A DNA stretch of 64,000 bases. It comes from Protea cynaroides (lineage: Eukaryota; Streptophyta; Magnoliopsida; Proteales; Proteaceae). The DNA lies in contig CM053267.1 in the NCBI GenBank assembly GCA_028583415.1, positions 16,487,109 through 16,551,108 of the forward strand, read 5' to 3'. The notes beneath the pieces were generated by a model. It did not search any database. It was given only the letters and a program-made list of their open reading frames with translations, and was not told the DNA's origin. The position numbers and the translations under genes were made by a program. Position 1 is the first letter of the stretch. Every line of letters starts with the position of its first letter. Below, in pieces: positions 22,116 through 34,795 of this stretch.

Positions 22116-22329
22116 CTCTTGAGTAGCAGCCAAATCAGCTTCATGACCCTCAAGACCAGTCAAAATAAAGCGGGTTTTCTTGCATGCCGCAAAACAAACC
22201 CCAACAAGGAGGACTCTCCCACACTTACACGGAGCGAGTCCCAAAATAAACACATTTAACAGCTGCGCAAGGAGGGGGGCCAACAAAATAATTGCTACCA
22301 AACCCCAAATGCGACTACTCATTGAACCG

Positions 22330-22830
22330 GGTGAGGTCTTAGCCCGAGGTGTATGAAAACCAATACAACAATAAAAACAATGCAACAACAGATGTCAAAA
22401 GTTGACAAAGAAGAGGGTTGTGTCCAAAGCCATTGATCAAGCGAGAGGCCCACTAAACCCAAGGTATACAAAAATCAATGCAACAACCAAAACAATGTAA
22501 CGACAGATGTCAAAAGGTGAGAAACAAGAGGGTTGTGTCCAAAACCACTAATCAGGTCTGAGGCCCACTAAACCCAAGGTATAGGAAAACCAATGCAATA
22601 ACCAAAACAATGCAATGACAGATGTCAAAAGGTGACAAACAAGGTTGAGTCCAAAATCACTAATCAGGTCTGAGGCCCACTGAGCCCAAGATATAAGAAA
22701 ACCAATGCAATAACCAAAACAATGCAACGACAGATGTCAAAAGGTGAGAAACAAGAGGGTTGTGTCCAAAAGCACTAATCAGGTCTGAGGCCCACTAAAC
22801 CCAAGTTATATTAAGACCAACACCACAACG
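22330..22830. repeat. Tandem array of about 113 bp units in element C
   Basis: CAGATGTCAAAAGGTGA-type starts at about 22389, 22503, 22619 and 22731, with a partial unit on each side. Units contain AAGAGGGTTGTGTCCAAAAC and GGTCTGAGGCCCACTAAACC. It is unrelated to the 116-bp array. Confidence 0.9.
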
Positions 22831-25800
22831 AGATAGATCAACAACAAAGCCAAATCCAAATATTAATTGGAAACCAAAATCCTAAATTCACAGATGAAAA
22901 CAACCTTAAACAGACTACCGTTATCAGGAGTTAAACACGCTGAGCACGAAATGTAAGCATCATTCAAGGAGAAGCAACATTAACACAACAAAACACAACC
23001 AGGAAGACCCTAAGGCTCTCGAACATGGTTAGGAAGGGCTATAGATAAAGCTAAAAATAGAACCACAATGGCTTGCTCATCCTAAACAGAAATAGATTTA
23101 GTTACCAATTTTAGATTAAATTCCACAAGAAACAAGATTGATAGACTCTTAGTGAAGCACAGATGCCAGTCAATTGGCGAAACAGCCTACCAAGCAAACA
23201 AAAAGAGATATGGATCAAACCCATGATCCAAAGGTGTTAGCTACTCAAAACTTTCACAACAATTCCATAAGATTTGATTAACATAATGAATTTGGCCCAA
23301 ACTAGGCATCCTTGCAACAAGATTTGAGCTTCCTAAACAAGATATGAATTTCCTCACCACACAAGACTTAAGGAATGACCATATCAAACCTCCAAATGTA
23401 AATGATGATGATTGAATGATCCAACGACAACAGGCACAAAACCACAACTAGAGTTCCTCTTAACAGACGCGAGGAAGAAAAGAAGCATATGAAGGGTGAT
23501 CGAATGGAGATGCTCTCCCAATCAAAATTGTCTATGATTCCAAGATTGACTGCTTAGAGCTCAAGCAAATCTAGTAATAATACGCAGGGCGACACATATA
23601 CTTGAGGCAACATGATTTGAGTTTGACTCCACTTAACAAGACGCACCCATACCCCAATGTTTGTATATCATGACAGACCACGCTTTGGTTCAAATGGGAA
23701 TGACATGATTAAATCTGACTCCCTCGAAAAGAATGCATCCATACCCCAGTGTCTATATATCATGATAGACAACGCTTAGGTGCATATGAAAATGAATAGG
23801 AGGGCACAAAGATTGTGCCCAAGAACTGAAAGCACATACGACTGGATCATATATGAAAACCAACCAAATCAGACATCAACACAAAGATCTCCTCTCTCAC
23901 AGGAGAATGACAAAATGATTATCAAGTACTCTCTAGCAAAAGAGTACCCTAATCTGGATCCTGAGATGAGGATGACTTGCTCAATCCCCCATGGATGATA
24001 AAAATGAATCTGATGAACTTGGCCACATAGAACAGGAGATCCCAATGAAGTTTTTGGAAACACAAGCAGGCAACGAATGATTTGAAAACTGTATTCATCA
24101 GTGAATGCTACTCCCAAATCCAAAAAAAAACAAAGAGAAATGATTTAATCACTTTTCTCCAGACATGACTCACTCTAGGATGAGAGAAAGTTTCTTCAGT
24201 CCTATAGAGGATAGACTCAACATGCTTTGCATCTTTGCCAAAATTACACAGATCGCACCTTGAACAAATGACTAACACAGTCCTTTCCCTATCACGGGCA
24301 AACATGGGTATCCCATCCAATTTTTGTATTCTTCTTTACAACTAAACCCAATTACAATTTTAAACAAAGGGTCCTAATGTGGCAAACTGTCGCCAGCAGA
24401 TTTAGGCATATTCAAAATGGTCTGGACTCACAATGAACCTCCCATATTCATGATATCAAGACAATGATAATTTTACCCCAGAGTTTAAGTTTTCAATGGC
24501 ACACATCGATAAATAGGCGACTCTTTGGGTCATCGCTAGAAGCAACCTATAGGAGACACCCTACATCAGAATTAAGCATAGCACCAAATAACGCTTTCCC
24601 CTCTTAGAGACGCTTAAACAGTACATATGTGTCTCGACAAGCTATTTGCCAATGCTAAAGTAGATACAACCACAACTGAGCTCAAAACTTATAAATCCAT
24701 AGACAATACGATGCTGAAGGTCCAACAGGACAGATAAGAAACTGCCCACATGGGTCCACCATTGGGGAGAGTTTTTGTTATTTATGTAGAATGGTCAATC
24801 CCATTGAGGAGATACCATCTTATTGGCTAGCAAAAATGGACTTTTGGAATTCTTGGACGTCGTTGAAACAATGAACAACCGATAAAAATTCTAGTCAGAT
24901 TTATTTGAACAAAATTATACACAAATAGAATGACGCGCTCACAAGAGATGGCGTCATAAACTTATTTGATGATCGAACGAACGACTTCTAATGAAGACTC
25001 ACGGAAGACCGTCGGATTGATGGACAGGAGGAAGAGTCTTTTGTCCATGAGAAATCATCCTCTGATGATGACAAAGCGATGAGACCACCCCTTGTAAAGA
25101 CGAGATGTAGCGATCAAAATTGAAAATCCAGCAACACACGTCGTGAAGCACTGCAAACAATCAATAATCCCCATGATGCTCCAGAGGAAATTACCATACA
25201 TTGATGCACAAATTATTGAATCGACTAACCTTTGAGCCTTGATAGAAAGTAAACACTTCGTGAAGTACGACAACTGACCCACTGTCCAAATGCAATGAAA
25301 AATGCCATCCCACATCTATACCTTTGTATGACTCTTTTTTTCGGCTCTTTTTTTTTTGAACATTTTTTTTAATGGATGTGGAGGCAATACATGATCACTC
25401 TTTGCTCGATCAAGTTGTAACATGTACCTCAAATATAAGGCCCCTGCTCTTGAAAGCCATTGGTCCATGAGGATCTTTGGAGACTATATCTTCAACTCAA
25501 GAAACGACAATAATTCCACACTACAGACCGAAAAGGGTGGTGCTACCCCAGTCAAAATTCATCTTTTGTAAACTAATACAGCAAAGCTGCTCATTTAACC
25601 CCAATCGGTATTTTCTTTTACTATATCCCCTTTTTTTTTTTTTTAGGATAACTCATTTTGCTCACTGTAGTGATCGCTACGATCCATGATGTAAGGAGGC
25701 ATGTGTCTGATAATAAAAACATGAACACAACACTTATTCTCCTTTCTGTTTTTCTCTTTTTTTCTTTTCATTTTTTTTTTCAATGATGATATCTTTGACC

Positions 25801-27165
25801 TAGACCAAATCCATAAGGCATCTCATCTCATTTGTAAAACCAATCAAAACCACCATAATAAGTCCAGGATTGCTCGATGCCCTTTGACAACATCTCATAA
25901 AGCTCTTTTAGTTTATGAAGGGTGGCTTTCTGAACCTTTGAAACTTGCCAAACTATCTCTCCAAGACTGCTTTTGTGTTTCTGGATCAATCATTTGTAGT
26001 TTTTCACAAACGAGTTGGATTTTCTTTTCTCAAGAGGCCAGGTGGCGTAGAAGTTCAGGTGATGCCTCATCATCCCAATCATCATCGGAGTCAGAATTGA
26101 CCGAGGGCACGAAAGTGAAAAGAATATCTGACTAGAAAAGAAAAAAAATGTTTCGAAAGCTACAAAGCTCAATAGTTGAAGTCCCAAGTGGGATTATTCT
26201 TTTTATTAGACAGAGCAAATTAAACTGGATTGCCTACAGACATATCAGCCTCAAGCCCAAACATGGCCGACCTATCAGAAACAGCCAATAGCAAGCCGAG
26301 ACAAAACAACTTATCTAAACAAACCCCAATTAGGTGCAACACCATTGGCACCAACAATGATCGAAATGGGACTGAATCTCCACCTAGGCTACCACTAGTA
26401 GGACTCATCACGCCTACCTACCAATATGTGTCTGATGCACACCAAACTCAACTATACCCCAGTTTAGGTCCATAAAAACTCATTATTGGGTTACCCGCGA
26501 TGCCGGTTACTCTGATCAATACCCCAGCTCGGGTTCATTAAAATTCATCTTTTAGGTTACCCTTAATGGGGATCACTCTTCTATATCCCCGCTTGGTTCA
26601 TTAAACTCATCAATTAGGTTATCCCACTGTTGAGATAGATAATAGCCACAAGGGATCCTCTATTATCGCAGATAATTCTGGGAGGAAAATGCAACTCCTG
26701 AGAGTTTGGGATGGTCTCTGAGTCAGGGTTCTTTGATTAATCTTGGATGGACGGCACAACTGTACTTAGGAGTCCGAAATTAACTCTGCCAGACTGTACT
26801 TAGCAATCCAAAATTAACTTTGTCAATCAAGGAGGCATAATTACCAAAGATGCCTAGCATGTTGTTGTAACTCATGATTTCCCGATGATCTAAAACTTAG
26901 GATAGGACTTCGATGGAATCTGCAATGACCACTCTAAGAAGTCTCCTTAGTTAGGATTTTCGACCAATGAAAAGAAGATATCTCTTGCTTGGCTTTCATC
27001 ACATGATGAGAAAAGGTAGACACTGACTGCTCATGATACAAACACACTTTTAGAGACTCCAACAGAGGAGGTAATCTACTCCAATAAGATTTGAAGATTT
27101 TTGCCGAACAAAAAAATGGAGAAGATTGCTCTCTTGCTATTCTCAATCATCAATTCTAGATCTAC
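22831..27165. other. Non-coding interior of element C
   Basis: No frame with recognisable protein similarity on either strand. Local duplications are visible: two ~95-bp copies around 23606-23800 (CATACCCCA(A/G)TGT, TATATCATGA(C/T)AGAC) and three ~65-bp copies at about 26455-26640 (TACCCCAGTTTAGGTCCATA-like, GGTTACCC). Poly-T runs occur near 25340-25370, 25628 and 25745-25780. I see nothing else. Confidence 0.6.
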
Positions 27166-27960
27166 AACACTAGGCTCTAACTGATAGAGACAGAGGGTGA
27201 CAACGATACATCAAGCTCTGACAATTAGAGACAAAGAATCACAGAAAATGAAAAATCTTTATAGAGACAAACGACTACAGAAGATACAGACTCTAGCTAA
27301 GACAAAGAGTCATAGAAATACAAGCTCTAACCTAATAGAGACAAATAACCACAGAAAATACAGCCTTTAACTAGAGAGACAAAAAATCACAAAAATACAA
27401 GCTCTAACCTAGTAAAAACAAATAACCACGGAAGATACAACCTCTAGCTAGAGAGACAAAGAATCACAAAAATACAAGCTCTAACCTAGTAGAAACAAAT
27501 AACCACAGAAGATACAGCCTCTAGCTAAAGAGACAAAGAATCACACAAATCAATTACACCCTACCTAGTAGAGACAAAGAATGACAACCTGCCAAAGCCC
27601 TGACTAGTGGAGACAAATAATTACAGGAAACACAAACTCCACCTAGAAAGGACAAAGAATCACAAAATAAGCCCTAACTAGAGAGAAAAATTACCAAAAG
27701 TTCAAACCCTAATAAGTAAAAACAACGAGTGACCAAAATGAATTAGGCTCTATCTAGTGGAGACAAAGAATGACAACAATCGGTCCTTGACTAGTAGAGA
27801 CAAAAATGATAAACATACAAGGACCCTAACTAGTGGAGACAGGAATGAAAAACCCACAAAACTAACTAGTAGAGACAAGTAATTACAAGAATACAAACTC
27901 TACCTAGTAGAGACAAAGAACGACAAAGATGGATCTCTATCTTGACAAAAACAAAGAATG
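27166..27960. repeat. Degenerate short-repeat tract in element C
   Basis: The phrase CTAG(T)AGAGACAAAGAATCAC with CAGAAATACAAGCTCTAACC recurs roughly every 40-60 bp about a dozen times with many substitutions. It looks like an old minisatellite. Confidence 0.8.
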
Positions 27961-29225
27961 ACAGGCATACAAGATTCCTAACATTATGCTCTTTGCCTGC
28001 AATAAACATATAATAACCAGAATATTTCACACCTTCATGATGGATCATAATATGAATTGAAGATGATGAAACAAGGCTAGGAGGAAACAGCCTAGGGGGA
28101 TGGTACCTTGCCAACTCTCTCACATACTCTCTCAGGGCATGGGCAGTTGTTGCTGCCCAGACATGGATGCTTTGATGGATAGGCCTCATTAGGACATAGA
28201 CAACATGTTCTAACCTAGGAATCATATCCTCAACAGTACTCGACACTAACTCTTGCTCTTTCCCATAATTTCCATTTAATCTTTAAGAGCCAAGATCAAT
28301 GGCTAGGTAGACTCTAAGATAGGTGCCCTAGGCAATTTCCAAGAGACAATGTCTCTTACCCAGACGGTGGATAATGAGGGAGACACTTAGGAGATTTTGA
28401 AAAAAATTAAATCTAAAACAAGATAAAATACATTAAACAAACAGGTTGGGACCATGAACAAATACACATGTATAATCATGCTGACTCAACCAAACAAAAG
28501 GGTTAGCTCTTGTACAAGAACTCAATTGGGTTGATCCCTACCAATCCCAGTGATTCAAAATAGTTCTTTAGATGGCTTTCAGCAAGAGGTGTGTCTGTGA
28601 AACAGACCATACCCCTAGCTAAAACTCCAGCCAAATGAACACATAGGAATCATTGGATTTGGGAGGGATTTGCCATTTGAATGGACGCACACAGAATATC
28701 AAATAATTTTGATTCAATCCTAAACAAATGAGTGATGGCTTCATCAGGGACCACTCGCGTTGAGAGCAGTGAAACTGGGTAAAGACAACACTTAGGTGTT
28801 CAAGGATGAATCAAGCATACAAGTGTCAGTAATGTGATAATGGGACACGACAAGGCTACCTTGACAAGGATAAGAATGTCTATCACCGTATGCACGATGA
28901 GTCAAAGACACCTACATCCCTTTATATACCCGCATAGCCGCGAGTACAGGCCAAGGTTGTGGCTTCGCCTGGCAGGTCATCCAATATGCACTGGAGCCCG
29001 TTTCAGCTAACCACGAGGTTTGTAACAATAGTAACCAGTATCTTGAGAACCATGATATCACTATATCATAAAATAATCAGCAATGTATACAATGCACCTA
29101 AACAATCAAGGTTGAAGACCACTGTTTGCTACTTCTACACCTAACAACAACCTAAAGCCCCAAGATATAAATTTATGCATAAAGGGAAAGGGATAAGGAT
29201 TTACAATCTGGAGTCTGGCATGAAT
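27961..29225. other. Non-coding 5' leader side of element C
   Basis: Sequence between the degenerate repeat tract and the primer site. The minus-strand frame 28246-27866 (126 codons) has no recognised similarity and no homologous support, so it is not called as a gene. Confidence 0.5.
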
Positions 29226-29242
29226 CCCCAACGGAGTCGCCA
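29226..29242 (-). other. Primer binding site of element C
   Basis: The minus strand reads GGTCCTCACA (LTR end), G, then TGGCGACTCCGTTGGGG. It begins TGG as tRNA-primed sites do. The cognate tRNA is not identified here. Confidence 0.75.
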
Positions 29243-29243
29243 C

Positions 29244-32173
29244 TGTGAGGACCGGGGAAAAAATTTGAAAATTTAATTTTATCCTCATTTTTAAAATTGA
29301 TTTTTACATGTTGTGAAACTTGTCTACCCTCATTACACTCAAACTGGGATTTGAAAAGTTCTCACATTCAGATCCCATCCACTCATGCCAGTAGAGGGTA
29401 AGAAGACTAGAGTCACCACCTAGATAAGGTCTAGGACCTATAAATGATGTCCCTTAATGGAAGGACACTAATGACTTGCGCAAATGGAACGGCTATCTTG
29501 CCTCACCAAAGGCGGGTAAGTGCCAAATTATGAGTTGAGAAGGTGTTAGGCACCCAACTCGTCCGGTTGAATCGATCTCCCTAAATCCTATCCTTTCCTA
29601 CAGTTTATGAATGCTTGGGGCTACCTATCTTATTAAATTTCAAGGTACAAGGAAAGTCCTAATTTGATCTTTAATTCTTTACTAACCATGCATGGCATAA
29701 GTTGAAATTAAATAATTTAAACAAGAAAATAATTACAAAGTGAATCAAAGAATTTAATAAATGGCTTAATCATACATCAAAAGAAAGGAAAAAAATGATA
29801 TATAACATATGACCGAGGTCTAGGAAAATCCTAGACTGCCTACGTATCCCTGTGCGACGGGAATCAGGTCAAATGTAGTTCGGGCGGGTATGTATGTACC
29901 AGGTGTGTGCAAGAGAAGGGACGCTCCCAAAATGTTGGAATGCATCCCAAGCGATGGATGCTCCCATAATCATGGAACAGATCCAATGGTGAGAGATGTC
30001 CCCATAACAGCGGGACCCATCTCAGTGTTGAGGTACTCCTTATCACAAGGAAGTCCCCTCAGTGAGATAATCCCATAATACATGGAACTTACCTCAATTT
30101 GACTGAGCGTGGAGCGACCAAACTCCCCCGCAGCCTATGTATCCCTCGAGACCTCTGTCTCTCCAGAATCAGGTCAAGTGTAATTTTCATGGATTGACGA
30201 GCCATGGACACGCATGGCAACACTCAGGAGAGGCCAAACACCTCAACTCCCCACACACAGGGTTCACTAATATCTCACTCATATCCCACATTCAGGATAC
30301 CTAGGTGGACCGTCCGTCAGGCCATCCATCCTATGCATACATATACCCAATCGCACATTTTTCATTAATATACATTTTTGATACAACGATTTTTCACACT
30401 CTTGGATCCAATCCTAGGATTGGGTGGACCACCCATTAGGGCACCAATTCTAAACATACATCTATCCCATCGCTGATTTCAAAAGATATTTATTTGTACA
30501 ACGTCATTCCAATCACTCCCGGAGACCAATCCCAAGGTTGGGTGGGCCTCATTCTAAATGGGACCCATAATGGAGTAGACTCATTAAAGTCCCCTAAATA
30601 ATCATATTACAGGAAGGGTGTATCCTAACATGCATCTATCATGGTGTTCAAGTGTAGATACACCTTTGGGGTAGGGACTACATGTGATTTGCATTGAACT
30701 AAACATTTAAACTAAGTTTAGCATGCAAATGAGTGATGGATCAGCTCACTTAAGATACGCATCGATGGGATCAACTGAACATATGATTCAGATATCCACT
30801 AAACTGAATATAACAACATGCATGCATTATGGACCACAATGTAGTCCACAACATAGTAAACAATAAACAAGTATGCTAAACAACAGAAAATTTAAAGAGA
30901 TAAGAGGAATATCTGGTGGTGTGAACTGAAGTCATTAAATTAAAGAATAAAATCACCTTGATATTTGACCAGCATTTTAAAGCTTTGATAAAAATCCTTT
31001 CGAAGTTGATCCAGTTGCACATGAACTCGTCGTTCATTTCCTTGTGAATCATTGAAATTCCCGAGACTGGCGATCCTCTTTCTTCTTCTCCTCTCTCTGA
31101 TTTGTCTCCTTTACTCTTTACAATTTTTCAAAAGAAATGAAAACCCTCAATTACATCTCTCCCTCATAGCCCAAAAGATCCTCCTGTCCACCGCTCAGCT
31201 CTCCCTCTCTGGTTCTCTGGGATTTGAGAAACCTCTCTCAGTAGCCCCTCTCACTGACCTCTCTCTTCACTTTGATTTTCGGTTATCTGAGAACCCATTC
31301 TCAGCCACCCCACCTTCTCTCTCGATTTCAAACATAGCCGATCTGAGAACCTCCCTCTATCACTCTCAACCTGATTTCTTCTCCATTCTTTCCCCTGACA
31401 AGCCCTATTCCTCTTCTGATTTCCAAATGACAAAACCTCCCTCTGGTAGAGAAACTTACCCCCGATGTGAAAACCCTAAGTGAAACCCAGAAATCTTCTC
31501 CTCTCGGTTGTTCAAACCCAGCTTCTCCCCTCTGATTTTAAGAAATGAATCTCACCTTTAATGAGCCCTCTCCCGGCTTCCTTCTCCTTGGCTGATCAAT
31601 GGAGCTACCCCCTCTCTCGGACTCTGGTTTCTCCTTGAGGAACCTCTCTACTTCTCTGCTTCCCTCCCACTTTCTCTCTAGACGATCAGTTTCCAGAAAC
31701 CTAAAAAAAACCCCTCTGGTCTCTCTCTCCGATTTGCCTTTCTCGACCCTCTCTGCGATCTTCCAATTCTCTCTGATTTCCAGCTATCTAAGCAGTCTCG
31801 CTAAGCCGCCTTCACCTTCTCTCTCGGCCTCTCTACCAGCAACAACCAACTCATTCTCTTCTTCTCTTCTTCCCCCCTTCTTCCGCCGCTCTGCTCTCTC
31901 CCTTACCCTCTTTGCTATTAGGGTTTTATTGGGGTTTCATAACCCCAACCCTACTGAATTACAAAACTACTCCTGGTGGTTTTGATCTGACCAGGCTCAT
32001 CCATGACCCATTTAAATTTCCAGATTGCCCTCCCCCTGAAATCACCAACTTATTATATTTCTTTTAGTGTGTTCAAAAAAATCTGACAATACCTATGTTC
32101 AGATATATATAAATCACCAATGTTCAAAACAAAACAAATTCCCTCATCATTTTGTCATTCATCACTTTTTATT

Positions 32174-32214
<41 letters not shown>

Positions 32215-32361
32215 AATTTTTTATTCTCCTTTTTTTTCTTTGTTTTTATTATTATTATTAATATATATATATATTTTAATGACCACTACATCTCTCCCAT
32301 TGCACATGGTGTCGCAGTGGGAGTGAGAATTTCCTGCAATGGCAAAATTGGGGTGCTGAGA
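29244..32361 (-). repeat. 5' LTR of element C
   Basis: Collinear with 17541-20643. Its outer end on the element strand reads TCTCAGCACCCC instead of TGTCAGCACCC, so the terminal TG is mutated to TC, while the CACGT duplication outside it is intact. It includes a second CT-rich zone (31060-31910) and a (TA)n tract (32177-32210). Confidence 0.88.
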
Positions 32362-32366
32362 CACGT

Positions 32367-32535
32367 ACTGAGGGGGAGCAGGTGGTGGTGGTGCTTTGGT
32401 CGTCGTGGCCGGCGCTAACGGTAGAGTGTGATGTACCCCTGTTGTGCTAGTGTTGCTGTCTTCATGTACTTGCATAGATGGCTTCACGGAGGGAGGTGGT
32501 TGAGAAGTTTGTGCACGTGTTTTTTTGTGAGCCAT
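32367..32535 (-). pseudogene. Element D gag N-terminus, cut by the A/C insertions
   Basis: The minus strand opens with an ATG at 32535 encoding MAHKKTRAQTSQPPPSVKPS and a threonine/proline-rich stretch ending PPPPAPPQYV at the CACGT site. A P/T-rich N-terminus just after the primer region is usual for plant Ty3/gypsy gag. The remainder must lie left of the window, beyond element A. Clade assignment (Tat/Athila-like) is a guess. Confidence 0.55.
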
Positions 32536-32591
32536 GGAATGATGGTTAAATTCTCTTGTACACTGTTCTTTTAAACTTAAGCTACTAAGCC

Positions 32592-32607
32592 CTACGGTGG
32601 GCACCAA
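32592..32607 (-). other. Primer binding site of element D
   Basis: The minus strand reads CGTAACA (LTR end), AT, then TTGGTGCCCACCGTAGGG. A TGG-starting site two or three bases after the LTR is the expected form. Confidence 0.65.
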
Positions 32608-32609
32608 AT

Positions 32610-33342
32610 TGTTACGATTGGAAATCGTCTCGTAGATCTGCGATCTGGATAACCTATAGTCACAAAGATTAGATAAGGGAGTTGGGCAACTAAGCCCTAA
32701 GTATACTCCAATGCCTAAGTCAGATTCCCACAGTAAACAGTCAAGAGATAGCCAGAAGCTATCTCTAGTTTAAAAAGAGGGGAACGTAGAGAGAGTTTGA
32801 GTATGGAAGAGAAGGAAAGGATGAACAGGTAAATAATGAGATGATTTACCTTAAGGGGTCACCCTTCACTTATAGATGTAGGCATGAAGCATAGAGGTAC
32901 CAGGACTATGGAAGGTAGTTCGCCAATAGGCCTGCCAGGTGTCGCACTATAGGATGCCTAAGTCATAGACTCCGAGTAGGAATAGGAAACTGCAGCCAAG
33001 GAAGATAGGTTGGTCACAATGAAGGCAAGACATGTCGCCATCTACTTGGTCACACGGCCGCAATGGTCGACACCACGTTACACTAGGAGAAGGACTCCCA
33101 AGTAGTAATCAGGTCACATTAGGACTCTAGCATCCGACCAGGAGATGTACCCCAATAGGATTATACCTCTGACTAGGAGCTGTGTCCTGATGGAACTATG
33201 CCTCTGCCCAAGAGGCGTGCCTTGATGGGACTGCACCTCCGAGTAGTCAAGGCCAAGTGTGCCTCTATTACGCCTGGTCGGCCTAGGCGATTTTAGGTGC
33301 CACGTGTAAGGTTTTCATTGGGTGATGTTTTTCCCCCTAACA
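32610..33342 (-). repeat. 5' LTR of element D
   Basis: 733 bp, on the element strand TGTTAGGGGGAAAAACATC...CGTAACA. The gag start and primer site lie inside it in the right order. The five bases beyond (GGAAT, 33343-33347) should be the target duplication; the partner is outside the window. A similar LTR starts at 63842. Confidence 0.8.
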
Positions 33343-34118
33343 GGAATCAATTAGCTATCTCGCTCTATGTGGTAGTTGGCCACTGGTCCACTGAGCTCAA
33401 TCACATCCCCATCATCTTGGGACTGAGGTTGGTGGGGAGGAGCATGAAAATATGATGGCAGAGTGAATGCCATGTTGATGCTCAACCCTTTCGGTTTGGT
33501 TTTGGTTTTTCACTAGGCTTTAAAGACACAATCCAATTACAACTCAATAACATTTAGTTTCAGTTTGGTCCGAGTCAAATCGGGTTGGTTCAATTTCAGC
33601 TTTTTGTGTGGGCTCAATTTTGAGACCTCTAGTGGAAAAACACCCCATTGAGATTACTACAAATGGTAACCAACTAACCTAGCTAGTCATCTAATTTTGC
33701 ACCCAAAAAAAAAAAAAAAAAAACTAGTCATCTAATCCATGATTCTTTGTAGCATCTTTGGATTGGGTTACTTTCTCTTGTGTTCTTTACCTCTCCCTCC
33801 TCCGTTTGTGGTCTTCACCTATCCCTCCTCCACTTTGACTCCTCTAAGATCTGTTTGGATAGAAGGGAGGGTGGATATTGACTCGAATCCTAAACACGAT
33901 GCAAAAAAGTGAAACGAAATAAAAAGAAATAATCGCAATGCCAAGATTTACAAGGTTTGACAAGAATTTCCTACCTATGCCTATGGTGAGATGAGAACTG
34001 TTTCCCTATCAATGAAGAATAAGGTTACACAGCCTCTTGTCCTCACGTCTCTTGTCTAGTTACAGAGATGCCAACAGTATATATTTATAATGAAACCAAT
34101 ATAGATAGATTTAGCAAT
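33343..34118. other. Non-coding DNA between element D and an LTR fragment
   Basis: No gene found. It contains the tiny poly(A) insertion at 33696-33723 and a stretch (33880-34080) with retroelement-like wording (AATGCCAAGATTTACAAGG) that I could not assign. Confidence 0.5.
33683..33736 (+). mobile_element. Minimal poly(A) retro-insertion with 13-bp target duplication
   Basis: CTAGTCATCTAAT (33683-33695), then TTTGCACCC plus 19 A residues (33696-33723), then CTAGTCATCTAAT again (33724-33736). An exact 13-bp duplication around a poly(A)-ended 28-nt insert is the mark of L1-type target-primed reverse transcription, here truncated almost completely. Confidence 0.8.
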
Positions 34119-34795
34119 GTCAAACCCCGTTTTTTGATATCTTAGAAATGTAACTGAGCTGCTCGTAAGCGACCCGGTCAGACCCCAAGATCTCACAAAG
34201 TAGCCCGCACCGCCACTAAATTCATAATCCATAATAAAAGGAAAACCACATAATCAAAGTATAATTAAAATAGCGGAAGGCTTTCATATGATAAATAAAA
34301 TAAGTAATTAGGCTATCTGTCAAAACTCATAACATAACTATACTGGCAATCTCAAACACAAAAGAAATATAAGTTTAAAATAAAACAACACATCCAACTA
34401 CTAAAATCAACTCAAAAGAAAATAATTGTGATTCATATGTCTAGTCAAAGATGCATGCATCACAATCGCATGAAGCTCCATGAACCTCCTACATGAGCTC
34501 TAGCTTCAGAGACAAGAATGCTGGACATCGCAGGTGAATCCATGTAACGAGCAATGGTGAAACCTGCACTAACATCCGAAAAATATACAAGTATGGGTGG
34601 TGAGCTACACTAGCTTAGTGAGAAAGCAGAACACACAAGAAAGCAAGCAAATGCATAATGAATATATATCGAGTCTGATAGATGAACTATAATGCGCTAA
34701 GGTTGAGAACCGCCACACCAGAGAGCTCAGAAACTCCCATATGCGAAAAGCGTAAAAACTCTCATACCCAAATGGAGTGTTATACCCCCTTAAAT
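34119..34795 (-). repeat. Truncated, diverged LTR of the chromovirus superfamily
   Basis: On the + strand it starts TGTCAAACCCCG, followed by AATAGCGGAAGGC and GCTTAGTGAGAAAGCAGA-like blocks in the same order as the other LTRs here. Its interior end near 34795 has no CA terminus. A decayed copy of the conserved mini-ORF is recognisable on the minus strand (about 34577-34440: DVSAGFTIARYMDSPAM). Confidence 0.65.

Larger units (their letters stand above)
17541..32361 (-). mobile_element. Element C: LARD-like non-coding LTR retrotransposon (14.8 kb)
   Basis: LTRs at 17541-20643 and 29244-32361 are collinear over about 3.1 kb and flanked by CACGT. Orientation is minus: next to the right LTR the minus strand gives a primer site TGGCGACTCCGTTGGGG, and next to the left LTR a purine tract GAAGAGGGGTATC. 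The 8.6-kb interior has no reading frame resembling gag or pol; its longest frames fall in tandem repeats. This fits a large retrotransposon derivative that depends on enzymes of another element. In the first 180 bp the LTRs differ at about ten positions. Confidence 0.85.

Noticed and set aside
27866..28246. 126-codon minus-strand frame in element C
   Set aside because: No recognisable similarity, no matching relative elsewhere in the window, and it runs into the degenerate repeat tract.
31052..31985. Two serine/leucine-rich + strand frames of 143 and 128 codons
   Set aside because: They sit in the C/T-rich zone of C's LTR. The other LTR copy (19346-20068) breaks the same frames by small indels, so there is no coding constraint.
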